Origin: Typha latifolia
Lineage: Eukaryota > Streptophyta > Magnoliopsida > Poales > Typhaceae
DNA length: 64,000 nucleotides
Assembly: GCA_019914945.1 (NCBI GenBank)
Contig: CM034109.1
Location: forward strand, 5,952,001 to 6,016,000
Reading direction: 5' to 3'
The position numbers were made by a program, and so were the translations under genes. This document shows, piece after piece, positions 27,063 to 37,800 of this stretch. Under the pieces are notes generated by a model. The model searched no databases and had not been told where the DNA came from. It saw only the letters and a list, made by a program, of their open reading frames with translations. The stretch's first letter is position 1. Each line of letters starts with the position of its first letter.

Positions 27063-27350
27063 AAACCCTAGCAAAACCCACACCTCAAATCCCAACTTCT
27101 CCATTCTGAGTGGAAGAAGAGACCAAGAAAACGGCCGGACACGATTCTCCCGTGCAATGTGATGATCTTTAAGGCTCCAGAATCCCCACCCCCTCTCTTA
27201 AACCCTAGCAAAACCCACATTTCCTATCTGGGCTCTCTCTCTTCTTCCACGATTAACCCTCAAGATGGAAACTTTCCACTTTGGGTGGCAGAAAGTGGCA
27301 GAGGAGACCAGTAAATCCGGCAGGATATGATTCTATTGTGCGATATGATT
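27063..27350. promoter_or_regulatory. Duplicated 5' flank of the B3 gene with AAACCCTA boxes
   Basis: AAACCCTAGCAAAACCCACA occurs at 27063 and, with the last base changed, at 27200. Further matching pieces follow each copy: GAGTGGAAGAAGAGACCA against GGGTGGCAGAAAGTGGCAGA, and GACACGATTCTCCCGTGC against GATATGATTCTATTGTGC. The period is about 137 bp. AAACCCTA is the core of the plant telo-box, often found near start sites of housekeeping genes. The duplication lies just upstream of the start codon on the minus strand, in the presumed promoter or 5' UTR. Any regulatory effect is inference. Confidence 0.55.
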
Positions 27351-27695
27351 GATGATCTCCATTAATTCCTTCTTTTTCTTTCGTTTCGACGGGTCAGTAG
27401 AGCAGTTGGAAGATGATTTGTTTTCCCAAAAGTATGCTATACGGAGAAATATTTCCACCGCACTTTCCAAACTATTTATAAGACAGACAACGATTTTGCC
27501 TCAATTAATCACTACACCAATAATCTAAAAACTGTATTAAATCATCGTACAAAGACCAAAGCACTATTGCAGGCGAGTTTTTGACCAAACTACCCCTCTT
27601 CCAATTTTCTTTTATCAAAATAGACTACTCCTTAAAATTATTATGAAACTGAGTCTAAGTTACTATAGTCATAACAAAAATCCTGAATTAATTAG

Positions 27696-27803
27696 CATTT
27701 TATCCTTAAGAAAAAATATTGATCAGTTCAACATTTTATCCTTAAGAAAAAACGCCGACCAATTCAACATTTTATCCTTAAGAAAAAACGCTAATAAAGG
27801 GTG
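27696..27803. repeat. 36-bp tandem repeat, three copies
   Basis: Three copies of a unit starting CATTTTATCCTTAAGAAAAA begin at 27696, 27732 and 27768, with small differences between copies. It lies in AT-rich intergenic DNA with no sign of coding. Confidence 0.85.
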
Positions 27804-28822
27804 CTAATCAAATAAAGAGACTAGTCATTTCTGATAGATAAATTAAACATATGGATTAATCATCCTAAAAAATGAGGTACATCTAATCGCATATTATGCA
27901 AGATTGTCGTGCCATATGCTTTACATATTTTGACCTCATGATCTTCTAATGTAGAGTGATATGTTTCGACACTATAGTGGAGGGCGTGAATTAGAGTGTT
28001 CATACTAGGAATATTGTTTTATATTATTTTGTTCTTTTATTTATATTTTCTATCTTAATTTTCTTTTCTTTCCTTATTTTTTTTCTTAGAGAAGTAAAAA
28101 TATTTTAGTGTCCTATTGTATGGCTAGAAACATAGTCTCATGAGTATTTCCTTTTTTATGTTTTATTTTTATTTTTATTAAAATATTGAGAATTGGTTGA
28201 TGTCCTAATTAAACGGATGTCACTGAATGTCAAATGTGAAAATACTGAATACTCATATAATATAAGCCTTTTGAACAGTAAGCATAATTTTATTAGCATC
28301 TATTAGCCGTCTTCTTCATTTATATATTTTTCTAAATTTTTATTTTTCTTTCTTTATATTCTCATATGCCATCAAAGTTTTCTTATTCATTTATATTTTT
28401 TTCTAAGTTTTTGATCAATTTACTATAACTTGCAAAACTTATTATCAATCTACTCTAGTTTTCAAACTTTTGGCTAAACTATTATACTTATTATCAAGTG
28501 AGTTGCCATAGGCTATTTTAAATAAATTACTATTAGAGAAAATAATTAATAAAATCATTCTATCCAGCAGCAATTTACTATTAATGTAGGATAATAAAAC
28601 GCTTTCTCCAAAAGAAATTGTATTAAAGCTATATTACTATGTAAATTACTTTTCGAGTCAATAATTTAGTTTGAAATTTTATTTGCTATAGTAGTCATTT
28701 AAAAATGATTAATTGGTTAAATTCATTTAGGGATTACAAGTTTTGAAGAAATTTATAAGGCTTCAAATACTTATAAATATCCCATTTGTTCATGAGAAAA
28801 ACAATAACATAAAATTCCAAGT

Positions 28823-30620
28823 TTTTTTTTTTGATAAAAAGAGTATATTTTGTATTAAGTTAGTAACTGGGTACAAAAGTCTCCACTAGAATCGGAGACC
28901 AAAAATTGAACAAGTTCAGAAGAAAATTTTCCTTTTTTCGCAAGTCAATCTACAGCTATATTAGCTTGGCGAGATATGTAAGTAGCTTTGCAATTTTCAA
29001 AATTGCAAGTTAGGATTTTAATGTCATCAATGATAGAGCTAAGAGACCATGGAGGTTGTCGACCATTTTGCAGAATGTCGATTAGAATCTTTGAGTCTGA
29101 CTCGAGTTAGACTTTAGAGTATTCTCTCTGCACTATACAGATTATAGTTTTTCATTACGGTGGCTTTAGTAGTGAGCGCCGATTTATAGGGTCCACATCT
29201 GCACTATGTAAGGATAGGCTTACCATCAGCCTATCAGAGTATGAACCCAGTTCCACCCACTTCTACTTTGTTCACAAAAGAGCCATCACAATTGGCTTTG
29301 ACCTATCTAAGTGGTGGAGGGTCTCATTGAGCAGATGTAGAGTGGGGGTTAGGCTTCATCTTTTCGACATATAGAATCTGATGATATTCATTAGTAAGCG
29401 ATATAGTTCAATTCTATACTTTTCGAATTTCGTCTATTTCACCAGAGAAAATAATTTTATTTTTCATCTTCTAAATTTGCCACATAAGCACCGCATAACA
29501 ACCTTGAACCTAGGTCTTGTTCGGATCTAATAATAACATACTACCCAATTACAACAAAAAACCATACGACCATCTCTTTTCAAGTCAGACATTATTATTA
29601 AGGTGTGCTTTTAAAATGTCCCAGAGAGATGAGGTCATGTCACACTCAAAGAAGAGATGGTCTATGGTTTCTGTTGTATTAGAGCAAATGGGGCACTTAT
29701 CGTCCATCTCAATCCTAATGTGAGAAAGATAAGCTTTGGTCGGCAAGCGGCCCCAAGCCATTTTCCATAAGAAAATTTTGATTTTGAGTGAGATCGAAAG
29801 AGATTAAATTTTTCTCCAACCATCCATTGATTGGAGAACTTAAAAGGAGTTTTAAGAAATTTATAAAAAGACTTAGACGAGGAATAGCTGATGGGGTGAA
29901 ACTTCTAGATCGAAGTGTCTTCTAGATTGTGCATAGGGAGGTTGATACTAAGAATTGAGTCAATGTAATCAGTGTTAAATATAGTAGTAATGATATTATA
30001 GTCCCATTAGCCATTTAGAATGAGTCAGACACATAAGTAGTCGAGTGTCTAAATTGCATGTTGATGAAAGTTAGCCATCTATCAAGTGACAGAGGACCCA
30101 GCCATGAGTCCTTCCATATATTAGTGGTTTGATCATTTCTAAAAAGATTCACAAAGCCTCATTTGAGATCATTTAGCGTGAAAATGATCAGACGCCAATT
30201 GATAGAGCACTTTTTAGGTTTCTTTGATTCTCACAGGTGTGGAATGTCATATCAAGCGATAAGAATTTTAAACTAGAGACCATACTCACCATTGAGCAAG
30301 CGTTGGATGTTCTTTGCCATGATAGAAATACGAGTAGTACGTAAATCCTTAATAGCTAGACCGCCTTGACTATTTGGTTTGGTGATTTGATCCCATCCCA
30401 CTAAATGAAGATCTTTAGCTGAGGTATTCCTTTCCCAAAAGAAATTACGGGCTAACTTAGCTATGCAGTCGACTATAACAAGAAGGGTCTAGGTAAAAGA
30501 CATCAAATATTTTAGCATGGAGTTAAGGACCGAATTAATAAGTACAATTCGTCCTGCTTGAGTTAAACAAGACTTTTTTCGACCAGCCAGCTTACAATTA
30601 ACTCTAGATAATTGTTTTGA
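28823..30620 (-). mobile_element. LINE retrotransposon 3' fragment
   Basis: Minus-strand remnant of a plant LINE. Translating with frameshifts gives the end of reverse transcriptase (GRIVLINSVLNSMLKYLM, later GWDQITKPNSQGGLAIKDLR), then a zf-RVT domain near 29600-29760 (AWGRLPTKAYLSHIRIEMDD, CPICSNTTETIDHLFFEC), then an RNase H-like domain (ANCDGSFVNK near 29270-29310; ESDSKILIDILQNGRQPPW near 29050-29100; TYISRQANIAVD near 28960). It ends at a poly(T) run on the plus strand (about 28824-28834), the expected A-tail. The 5' part of reverse transcriptase and the endonuclease are absent, as in common 5'-truncated copies. Several stops break the frame, so it is not functional. Confidence 0.85.
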
Positions 30621-31739
30621 CTATCTTTATCTTTCAATTTTCTCTTATATATTATTTTACTCGAATTGGAGGAGTGCGGTTATCATAGAGAAGTGTTGAA
30701 GGACTGTGCTATTCGACGACGTATGAATAATATTCTGGGTTGTACCTTAGAGGAAAGAGAGGCGAGTAACTCTGCATAGATATATAAATAAATATATCAT
30801 TAATAGTTACCAAAGATAACAAAAAAGGAAAACTTATATAGAATAAATAAATAGATCATTAAAATGGAAGTGGATTCTCTAATATAGAAAATTCCTACAA
30901 CAATCGATAAATCTTTAAAATCCATAATGAAACCTAAATAAAAGACAACAATGAAAGATTAACTTCATAACAAAAATACAATATTATATTCAAATATTAA
31001 TCCCCTATAAATATAATTACTCTACATATCATAGTGTAGTCTCATCAAACACTTATGAGACTCTCATAGGTATTCAACATTTTAAGAAAAAATCCTCGTA
31101 TTGTGTATCAGCCCTTTGGTGTATAACATAATCTGTTTTGATATATAAATATACATGAGCATGGCTCCATGGGTTTGATCCATTCGGCTTGCTTTTTGAC
31201 GATTTGAATCAATGATGATTTATTAAACTAGATTTGGTTGAGCTTCAATTATAAAGCTCGATTTATATTAGTAAGTAAAACTCTATTGTAGCACGACTGA
31301 AAAGAATTAATATAATATTTAGTAATATTTAAAACTTATAACTTATAACCCTAATTTATTATGCTTATCATCGTAGTCAGTATTTTGTCATAATCTCATT
31401 TTTATACGAAATTATATTTTTTGTATCACTCTTTTTATTATTTTCATATATATATATATATTATATTTAGGATAAATATAAAATTTTAAGTAAGAATGGA
31501 AGATGAAAATTCACCTGATAAATATCTAAAAACTATTCCAAAGGTATTGAAAGTGATGATAAAAATGCTACGCATCTCATTTGAAATATCATTTAAAAAA
31601 ATATCATACTAGTAATCAATATGACATAAACCAATCTTGCTATTGAAGCAAATATAGATGGGACAACATCTACTAAAAAATATAAATTTACTTATAGCAA
31701 TATTTTTATTCATTATCTATGGTGTGCATTCTTTCACTA
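30621..31739. other. AT-rich intergenic DNA
   Basis: No gene, domain or clear transposon end is seen. It includes a short (TA)n run near 31447-31461. Confidence 0.6.
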
Positions 31740-32090
31740 TTGTTGAAGAATGATGTTTCAAATATTAACTAAGTATTGTATGACCATAATTTAAACAAGT
31801 GAATATATTTACAACTAAAAAAAAGATATGAGTTTTTGTATTTTAAGTTTACAAGATTCTGAATAAAAAATGACTTGTTTCATGCAGTTTTCTCTCATAT
31901 AAGTTTCCACAAATACTTGACGGATGTCTCATTTTTAATAAAATGAAACACAACATCATCTAACTATTGAAGGATGCTAGCGATCGTCTTTTGATCTAGC
32001 TTCTTCCAATCATCATTCGGCAAGTCTTTAGGCTTGTTTTCACCCCCTTCAATTAGTGTGTACAAATCTTTGCAGTAAAAAAAATCTTTC
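31740..32090 (-). pseudogene. Copia gag fragment (element B)
   Basis: Minus-strand reading with stops gives a copia-type gag N-terminal region: DLYTLIEGGENKPKDLPNDD, WKKLDQKTIASI, then LDDVVFHFIKNETSVKYLW and NLVNLKYKNSYL. It lies just downstream, in the minus sense, of a primer binding site and LTR, where gag is expected. It is truncated after roughly 100 codons and decayed. Confidence 0.75.
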
Positions 32091-32095
32091 ATCAT

Positions 32096-32363
32096 AAGCT
32101 TTTATATTATCCAATTATTTCTATTGAGAGAAATTATCCTATTCCTAATGCTTGAATCTATTTCGATGTGCATAATAAAAATTCTAACCAAGGCTCTGAT
32201 ACCGCTTGTTAAGTAAATAAACCTTCAATAAGCTTTTATATTATCCAATTATTTCTATTGAGAGAAATTATCCTATTCCTAATGTTTGAATCTATTTCAA
32301 TGTGCATAATAGAAATTCTAACCAAGGCTCTGATACCGCTTGTTAAGTAAATAAACCTTCATT
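32096..32363. repeat. 134-bp tandem duplication over an LTR/primer-site junction
   Basis: Two nearly identical 134-bp units, 32096-32229 and 32230-32363. Each contains the last 23 bp of the copia LTR, a primer binding site (minus strand, AGCGGTATCAGAGCC at 32192-32206 and 32326-32340) and the start of the leader. Differences are single bases, such as TGCTTGAA versus TGTTTGAA, so the duplication is younger than most decay around it. Confidence 0.9.
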
Positions 32364-32961
32364 GCCTATGCACAATCGAATAAGAGACACTAATTTATAG
32401 GTTGCTAAATGAACCTTCATTAAGTAAAAACCCAAATTGGGAAAAAAAAATACGGGGCCTTGCCCTAGCAAACATTTTCACTATGTATAGGGAGATATAA
32501 ATCTTTTCTAGATAACACTAAAGGCAAGTATATATGCTTCTTAAAAAAAGAAAATTATTTTTTGAGCTATAATTTCATTATTAGATAGAACATCAAAAGA
32601 GAAATGATGAGTGGAAAGATCTCATCAACCAATGGTAGAAAACAAGAGGTGCATGAACCTTTAGAGAGAGCAAAAAATGACCGCGAGAAGTATATGAACA
32701 CTGGCGTCGAAATTCCCTTCAAGGTAGCAAGATCACCTCCAATGACATTTTCTTCTTCTACTACCTATTTGACAAAATTTTTTTTCTCTATTTCCTCATT
32801 CTACACATGCATCATCTCATTTTTTTATATGTCATAATTCTCTTATCCACTATATCATGATAGATTTGAAAGATGAGCATATTTATAAATTTGTCGTTTG
32901 AGCTAATTCAGACCAATCTCATTAGACTCAAGCTTAGCTTATAAGAGGATCAAACATAACA
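32341..32961 (-). mobile_element. Copia LTR (621 bp) shared by two flanking fragments
   Basis: Read on the minus strand it starts TGTTATGTTTGATC at 32961, right after a purine tract GGAGGGGGAG (polypurine tract, about 32963-32973), and ends ACTTAACA at 32341, right before a primer binding site. TG...CA ends, a polypurine tract on one side and a primer site on the other mean it serves as the 3' LTR of the upstream fragment and the 5' LTR of the downstream one. Confidence 0.8.
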
Positions 32962-34020
32962 AACTCCCCCTCCAGCTCATAAATCGAAAGCACCAGTGCG
33001 ATACCTCAGTCATACCAGCTATGCGCTTACATAACACATGCTTCTCCTTTAATAGATGCTTTATCTTCATATCCGATGCATTTTCGTCGGTGTGGATTTT
33101 CTCAATATAGAATAATTTTCTCTCAAACATATCTCAGATTCAATAATATCTCACATTGATATACTTAGTACGACAATAAAAACTTGCATACTTGTATAGG
33201 TGGATGACACTTTGACTATTACAAAAGATAAAATACTTATTTTGTTTCAACCCAAGTTGACCAACAAATCTCTTCATCCAAAATAACTGTTTGCAAGCTT
33301 TGGTAGCAGCAATGAATTTTGCTTCTGTAATAGATAAGACTACACACTTTTGCAACCTAAATTGTTATGAAATGGCTCCCCCTACAAAAGTAACCAAGAA
33401 ACCTAAAGTAGACTTCCGTGAGTCAACATCTCCGGCCATATCCAAATCCATGTAATCTTCTAATAAGGGATTATCTTCTCCAAAAGATAAACACATATTA
33501 GATGACCTTTTAAGATATCTAAGAATCTATTTTACCATTGCCTAATACTCTTTTAATATATTTGAGAGATATTCACTAACAACGCCAATTGTATATGCAA
33601 TGTCGGGCCTTGTGCATAACATGGTGTACATCAAACTTCCAACGGTAGAAGCATAAATAATTTTCTTCATTTCAGTCTTCTCTTCTTGTTTTGAAGGATT
33701 TTGCTTAGCACTTAATTTGAGATGAGGTGCAAATGGTGATCTAACGAATTTTGTGGTGTGTATCCTAAATTTTTTTAGCACTTTTTCAATATATATCTTT
33801 CTTATGACAACCATGGTTTCCTAGCTTTTCGGTCATGGGAGATTTCCATGCCCAAAATTTATTTCGCTGGTCCTAAGTCCTTCATAGCAAAAGACTTGCT
33901 CAACTCTTACATTATCTTAAGTTACATGAATATTTGAATTTCTCATTATCATTACAATTTGTGTGCATACTTAGTTTTCATATTTTTATTTAGTTTATAA
34001 ACTCAATTTACCTCTCATCT
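32962..34020 (-). pseudogene. Copia reverse transcriptase/RNase H fragment (element A)
   Basis: Minus-strand decayed 3' part of a Ty1/copia polyprotein. Recognisable pieces in order: FAMKDLGPAK and ILGMEISHDRKA (about 33830-33900), VGSLMYTMLCTRPDIAYTIG (about 33570-33640), a short gap of decayed frame, then RNase H with CVVLSITEAKFIAATKACKQ and FCNSQSVIHL (33140-33355) and a C-terminal tail near 32950-33130. Stops and frameshifts separate the pieces. The protease, integrase and most of reverse transcriptase are missing. The polypurine tract and LTR follow directly. Confidence 0.88.
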
Positions 34021-34879
34021 CGGATTGCTTAGTCAGGCCAATAAGAATTACTAATTTGTCTTCTACTCTTCGTGTGAAGCCCAAAAATTGTTAATGAATA
34101 AATTCGGGCTCTATTTTTTTTTTTTTTTTTTTTTTTTTTTGCATGACTTAAGTAGAGATGCTTATTAGATACTTGAATTTGCTAGTTTTGTTTTTCCCTT
34201 TTCTGAAATATTTTAGATGTGAATTTAATAGTATGGATGCATGTATTGTCAAATTGTATTTGAGCACATACCGTTTAACGGATTGCCAATTTCTAATGCT
34301 AGTGGGTCGATGGGTCGGGCAACTGGACCCGGGCCCAATTGTATGGTGGGTCCGGTGTGGGTCGAGCTACAAGATGTGTAATTATTTCGGGTCGGATGGA
34401 GCTCGGGTCTATCAGAAATAATCGGGCTCGGAATTAGATCCGATCCGAACCAGACCGGGCCCAACCAATGCTCAGGTCTATATGTATAATCCCTGACCCG
34501 TTGACCATTAACACCAGCAGCCGCTACTCTATTCCTCTCTGAGCTCCAGCCAATTGTATTCGAGTACGTTGCACCCTCAAAACGGAACCTCGTGGGCCCC
34601 ACCTCTGACGTGACTCCCACAGTCGTCTGGCGAGTGGCGTCTTCTCCTCCTCCTCGCGAACTCCTTTTTGTAATCATCTGACCCGCACGTCACAAACATA
34701 ACTCCCCCAGCCCCCCTCCTGCCTCCTCCCCCACTCCCTCCTCCTCCTCCTCCTCCCTCTTCCTCCAATTTGATCATTTTCTTCAAATCCACTTTCTCTC
34801 TTTCTCTCGCAGCGCTTTAATCCGTTTGAATCCTTGTTATTGCTCGAAACGGAGATTGGGTTCGATTTTGGCGCGGCAA
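34021..34879. other. TNO1-like promoter region with poly(T) and GC-rich repeat
   Basis: Contains a poly(T) run of about 26 bp at 34115-34140, a GGGTCGGGC/GGGCCCAACC-rich patch at about 34300-34480 resembling the subterminal parts of hAT elements (right end read inward TAGACCTGAGCATTGG), and a pyrimidine-rich tract with CCT triplets at 34738-34757 that is probably 5' UTR. No TATA box is assigned. Confidence 0.5.
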
Positions 34880-37800
34880 ATGCCCGAAACTTCCGACTCC
34901 GATGCCTCCCCCATGTCCCCGACCAGCTACTCATCCACCTCTGGAGGCGGCGACGACGAGGAAAAGACGGTCAACGTTGGAAGAGTTACCCCCCGGGCCG
35001 CCGGCGTTGATCCTAACGCCTCAGACGAGAGCGGCAGCAGCGACGGCGTGCTCGTGGAGCTCGATCAGGTAATTTTAGGTCGGGATTCATGGTAAATGTG
35101 GGGTTTTTTTGGGGGTCGGGGTACGTTTGCTGCTGAGATTGATGCTGGGGAAGTCCAAACGCAGGAGGCGGAGGATGACGATGATGGGGGGAGGGAGGAG
35201 ATGTTCGAGGACGCGTCGGATAACCTGGCCGTTGTCGGCGGGCGGAGCGTTGGGCTCGGTGAGTCGATGGCGGTGATTGAGTTTGGAGAGAGCTCAGGAA
35301 GGAAGATAGCCGATGAACTCGTCAAGGTTCAGGTCCGGCTTGAGGATGCCGTAGCCGAGTGCCGGAAGTATAAGGTAAGTTTGGTTAAAGTTGGATTTTA
35401 GTAATTCAAATTAGGTATCGACTTGTAGGAGTAGATGGAAATACCTCTTTATGAAGGAAAACAGACACTCTGTCGCCTTAATAATATCACATTGGGATTT
35501 GGGAGACGACAACATTTTGAGTAGATTCTTTATCATGAAAAGGTTAAAATTTATTCCATTCCATAAAAATAATGGAGCAAGTTTGTTTGTGGAACAAAGA
35601 GTAGCAATTATATTCTATACCTGATAAGTACAAAATATAATGCTCGTTGCTTGATTCAGGAAGAAAGGGAGGTGTTTGGAAGGGAAATTGTTGGTTTAAG
35701 GCAGCAACTTCAGGATATGGTAAACCAGCAATCACAGCTTGTCACAAACAGTGATGAGGCACGGCGAGTTGAGGAGCGTGCATTGTCGTCTCCTACGCCT
35801 TTGCATTCCATGTTGGGTGATTGCTCCAAATTTATCTGTCATTTGAAAGGTGTACTGGATGAGCAGGAGAATTTGGAGGGCACAATTCAGGAGCTAAATG
35901 CTGTCATTCATGCTAAAGAAGAGGAAATTACGGAATCTTCTTTGTCACGTGATGTTATTGTTTCCTACTTGGGTTCAATTCAGGAGATGCAGTCCGAGTC
36001 TTCGAGGGAGATTTCCAAGAGGTTGCTCTCTTCCATTGGAGAAGTCATTGGACAAGAAAATGGGTCTTTGGACGATGCTAATGTGGATGGAATTTCCCTT
36101 GCAGAGGAGAAAATGTTGTTGCTAATAGATAAGCACAGACAATTATTGCTGGAAATCAGACAACTTGGCCAAGATTTGGCTGAGATTAGGGCTGATTTTA
36201 TAATCTCAGGAAATAATGAGCCAATCACTGTTTTATGTGTTGCTCGAGAAGAATTGCTTGAGAGCAATAGGAAGCAAACCTCTTTTCATCAGAAGATGAA
36301 TAGGCTCATGGAAGAAAACCGGAAAATGAAAGAGAGTTTAGATGCGGCTAATGCTGAAATAAGAAAAACGAAGATGGAACTTGAGCAAGCAGAGAACAAG
36401 TTTTTGACAACAAAAGAGAAGCTCACTATGGCTGTGACAAAAGGAAAGTCCTTGGTGCAATACCGTGACTCTTTGAAGCATTCATTGGCTGAGAAAACAA
36501 ATGAGCTCCAGAAATGCATGCTGGAATCGGAACAGAAGTCCAAAGCCTTGCAAGCTACTGAAGCCAGTGCTGAGGAGCTGAAGATTTTGTTAGCTGAGAA
36601 GTCAGTTGAGCTTGAGAAATGCTTGGTTGAGTTGGAGCAAACATATGCTTCCTTGGAGACTATTAAAGCCAGTGCTATGGAGCTGAATGAAAGTCGCAAT
36701 ATTGTCAATTCTCTTCAGGAGTTGCTCTCACAAAAGGACAACATTCTTCAAGAAATTGAAAAGGTTATCTCTGAGGCTAATTTCCCACAGGAACTGTTTT
36801 CGTCAGAGGCTGTAGATAGGATAAGGTGGGTCATTAGTCAAAAGGATATAGCAGAAATGATGTTCATGCAGCACCAAAAAGTTAGAAATTCCCTATGTTC
36901 AGTTGACCTACCAGAAACTGTTTCATCTGATGAAATAGATTATCAAGTTAACTGGTTGGTGAATTCATTCAAGCAGGCTAAAACTGATAATATCAAAATG
37001 CAGGATGAAGTTGCTCATATGCATCTTGTGGTGGCATCTCATGAATCGGAGTTATCCAGAATGCATGAGGAAATGGACTGTTTAAGAGTATCTCTACTGG
37101 AAGAGAAACAGGAAAAAGATATTTTCCAAAATGAATGGGCTCAACTGAAATCCACATACGAAAACATTGCTGAAAAGTTGTTTCTGATCTCTTCCGAGAA
37201 GAATGAACTGATAAAGGTGCCGGTCAAAATTTCTGAAATCACATTGGATGGTGAACCTGTTAAGGAAAGCAACTCAATGATAGAGAAATGCATTGAACAG
37301 ATCCAGAAAAGGATAAAAATCTCTCTTGCTGAGCAGGAACAGTTTGAAAGGCTGCAAATTTTATTGTATACAAGAGATCAGGAATTGATGCTATGCCGGA
37401 TGATTCTTGAAGAAGAGATGGTTGAGAGGTCTGAGAGGATTAGACTATCGGGTGAATTACAAAGAATATCTGATGAAGTTACTGATTTGAGAAATAATAA
37501 AGACTCCTTACAGAAAGAGCTTGAACGAGTTGAGGAAAAATCTTCTTTGCTTAGAGAAAAGCTATCAATGGCTGTGAAGAAAGGGAAGAGCTTGGTTCAA
37601 GAACGTGAAAGCTTCAAAAAGTCTTTGAATGAAAAGAACTCAGAAATCGAAAAACTTATATATGAGCTGCATAAGAAAGATTCTGCATTAGTTGATTTCA
37701 AAGGGGAGATCGAGCACTTATCTGCTCTTCCTAAGCATATCCAAAATCTCGAGTCAGATATTGTTTCCCTACAGGACCAAAGAGAGCAAATTGAAGAGAT

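Larger units (their letters stand above)
27013..28822. other. B3 gene promoter and AT-rich flank
   Basis: Upstream region of the B3 gene. The first 350 bp holds a tandem duplication (see separate entry). From 27380 to 28822 the sequence is AT-rich with one short tandem repeat (27696-27803) and no coding signal. Confidence 0.55.

Noticed and set aside
32192..32206. tRNA-like motif GGCTCTGATACC
   Set aside because: It matches the complement of the initiator Met tRNA 3' end only and is next to an LTR end, so it is a primer binding site, not a tRNA gene.
34300..34480. GGGTCGGGC-rich patch considered as a complete 181-bp hAT element
   Set aside because: The right end resembles hAT ends, but the left end does not match well and no 8-bp duplication was found, so only the GC-rich patch is noted.
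35138..35401. Extended reading upstream of TNO1 exon 2 starting at 35096
   Set aside because: The preceding bases follow the exon 1 donor at 35069 and belong to intron 1; the exon is taken to start at 35138.
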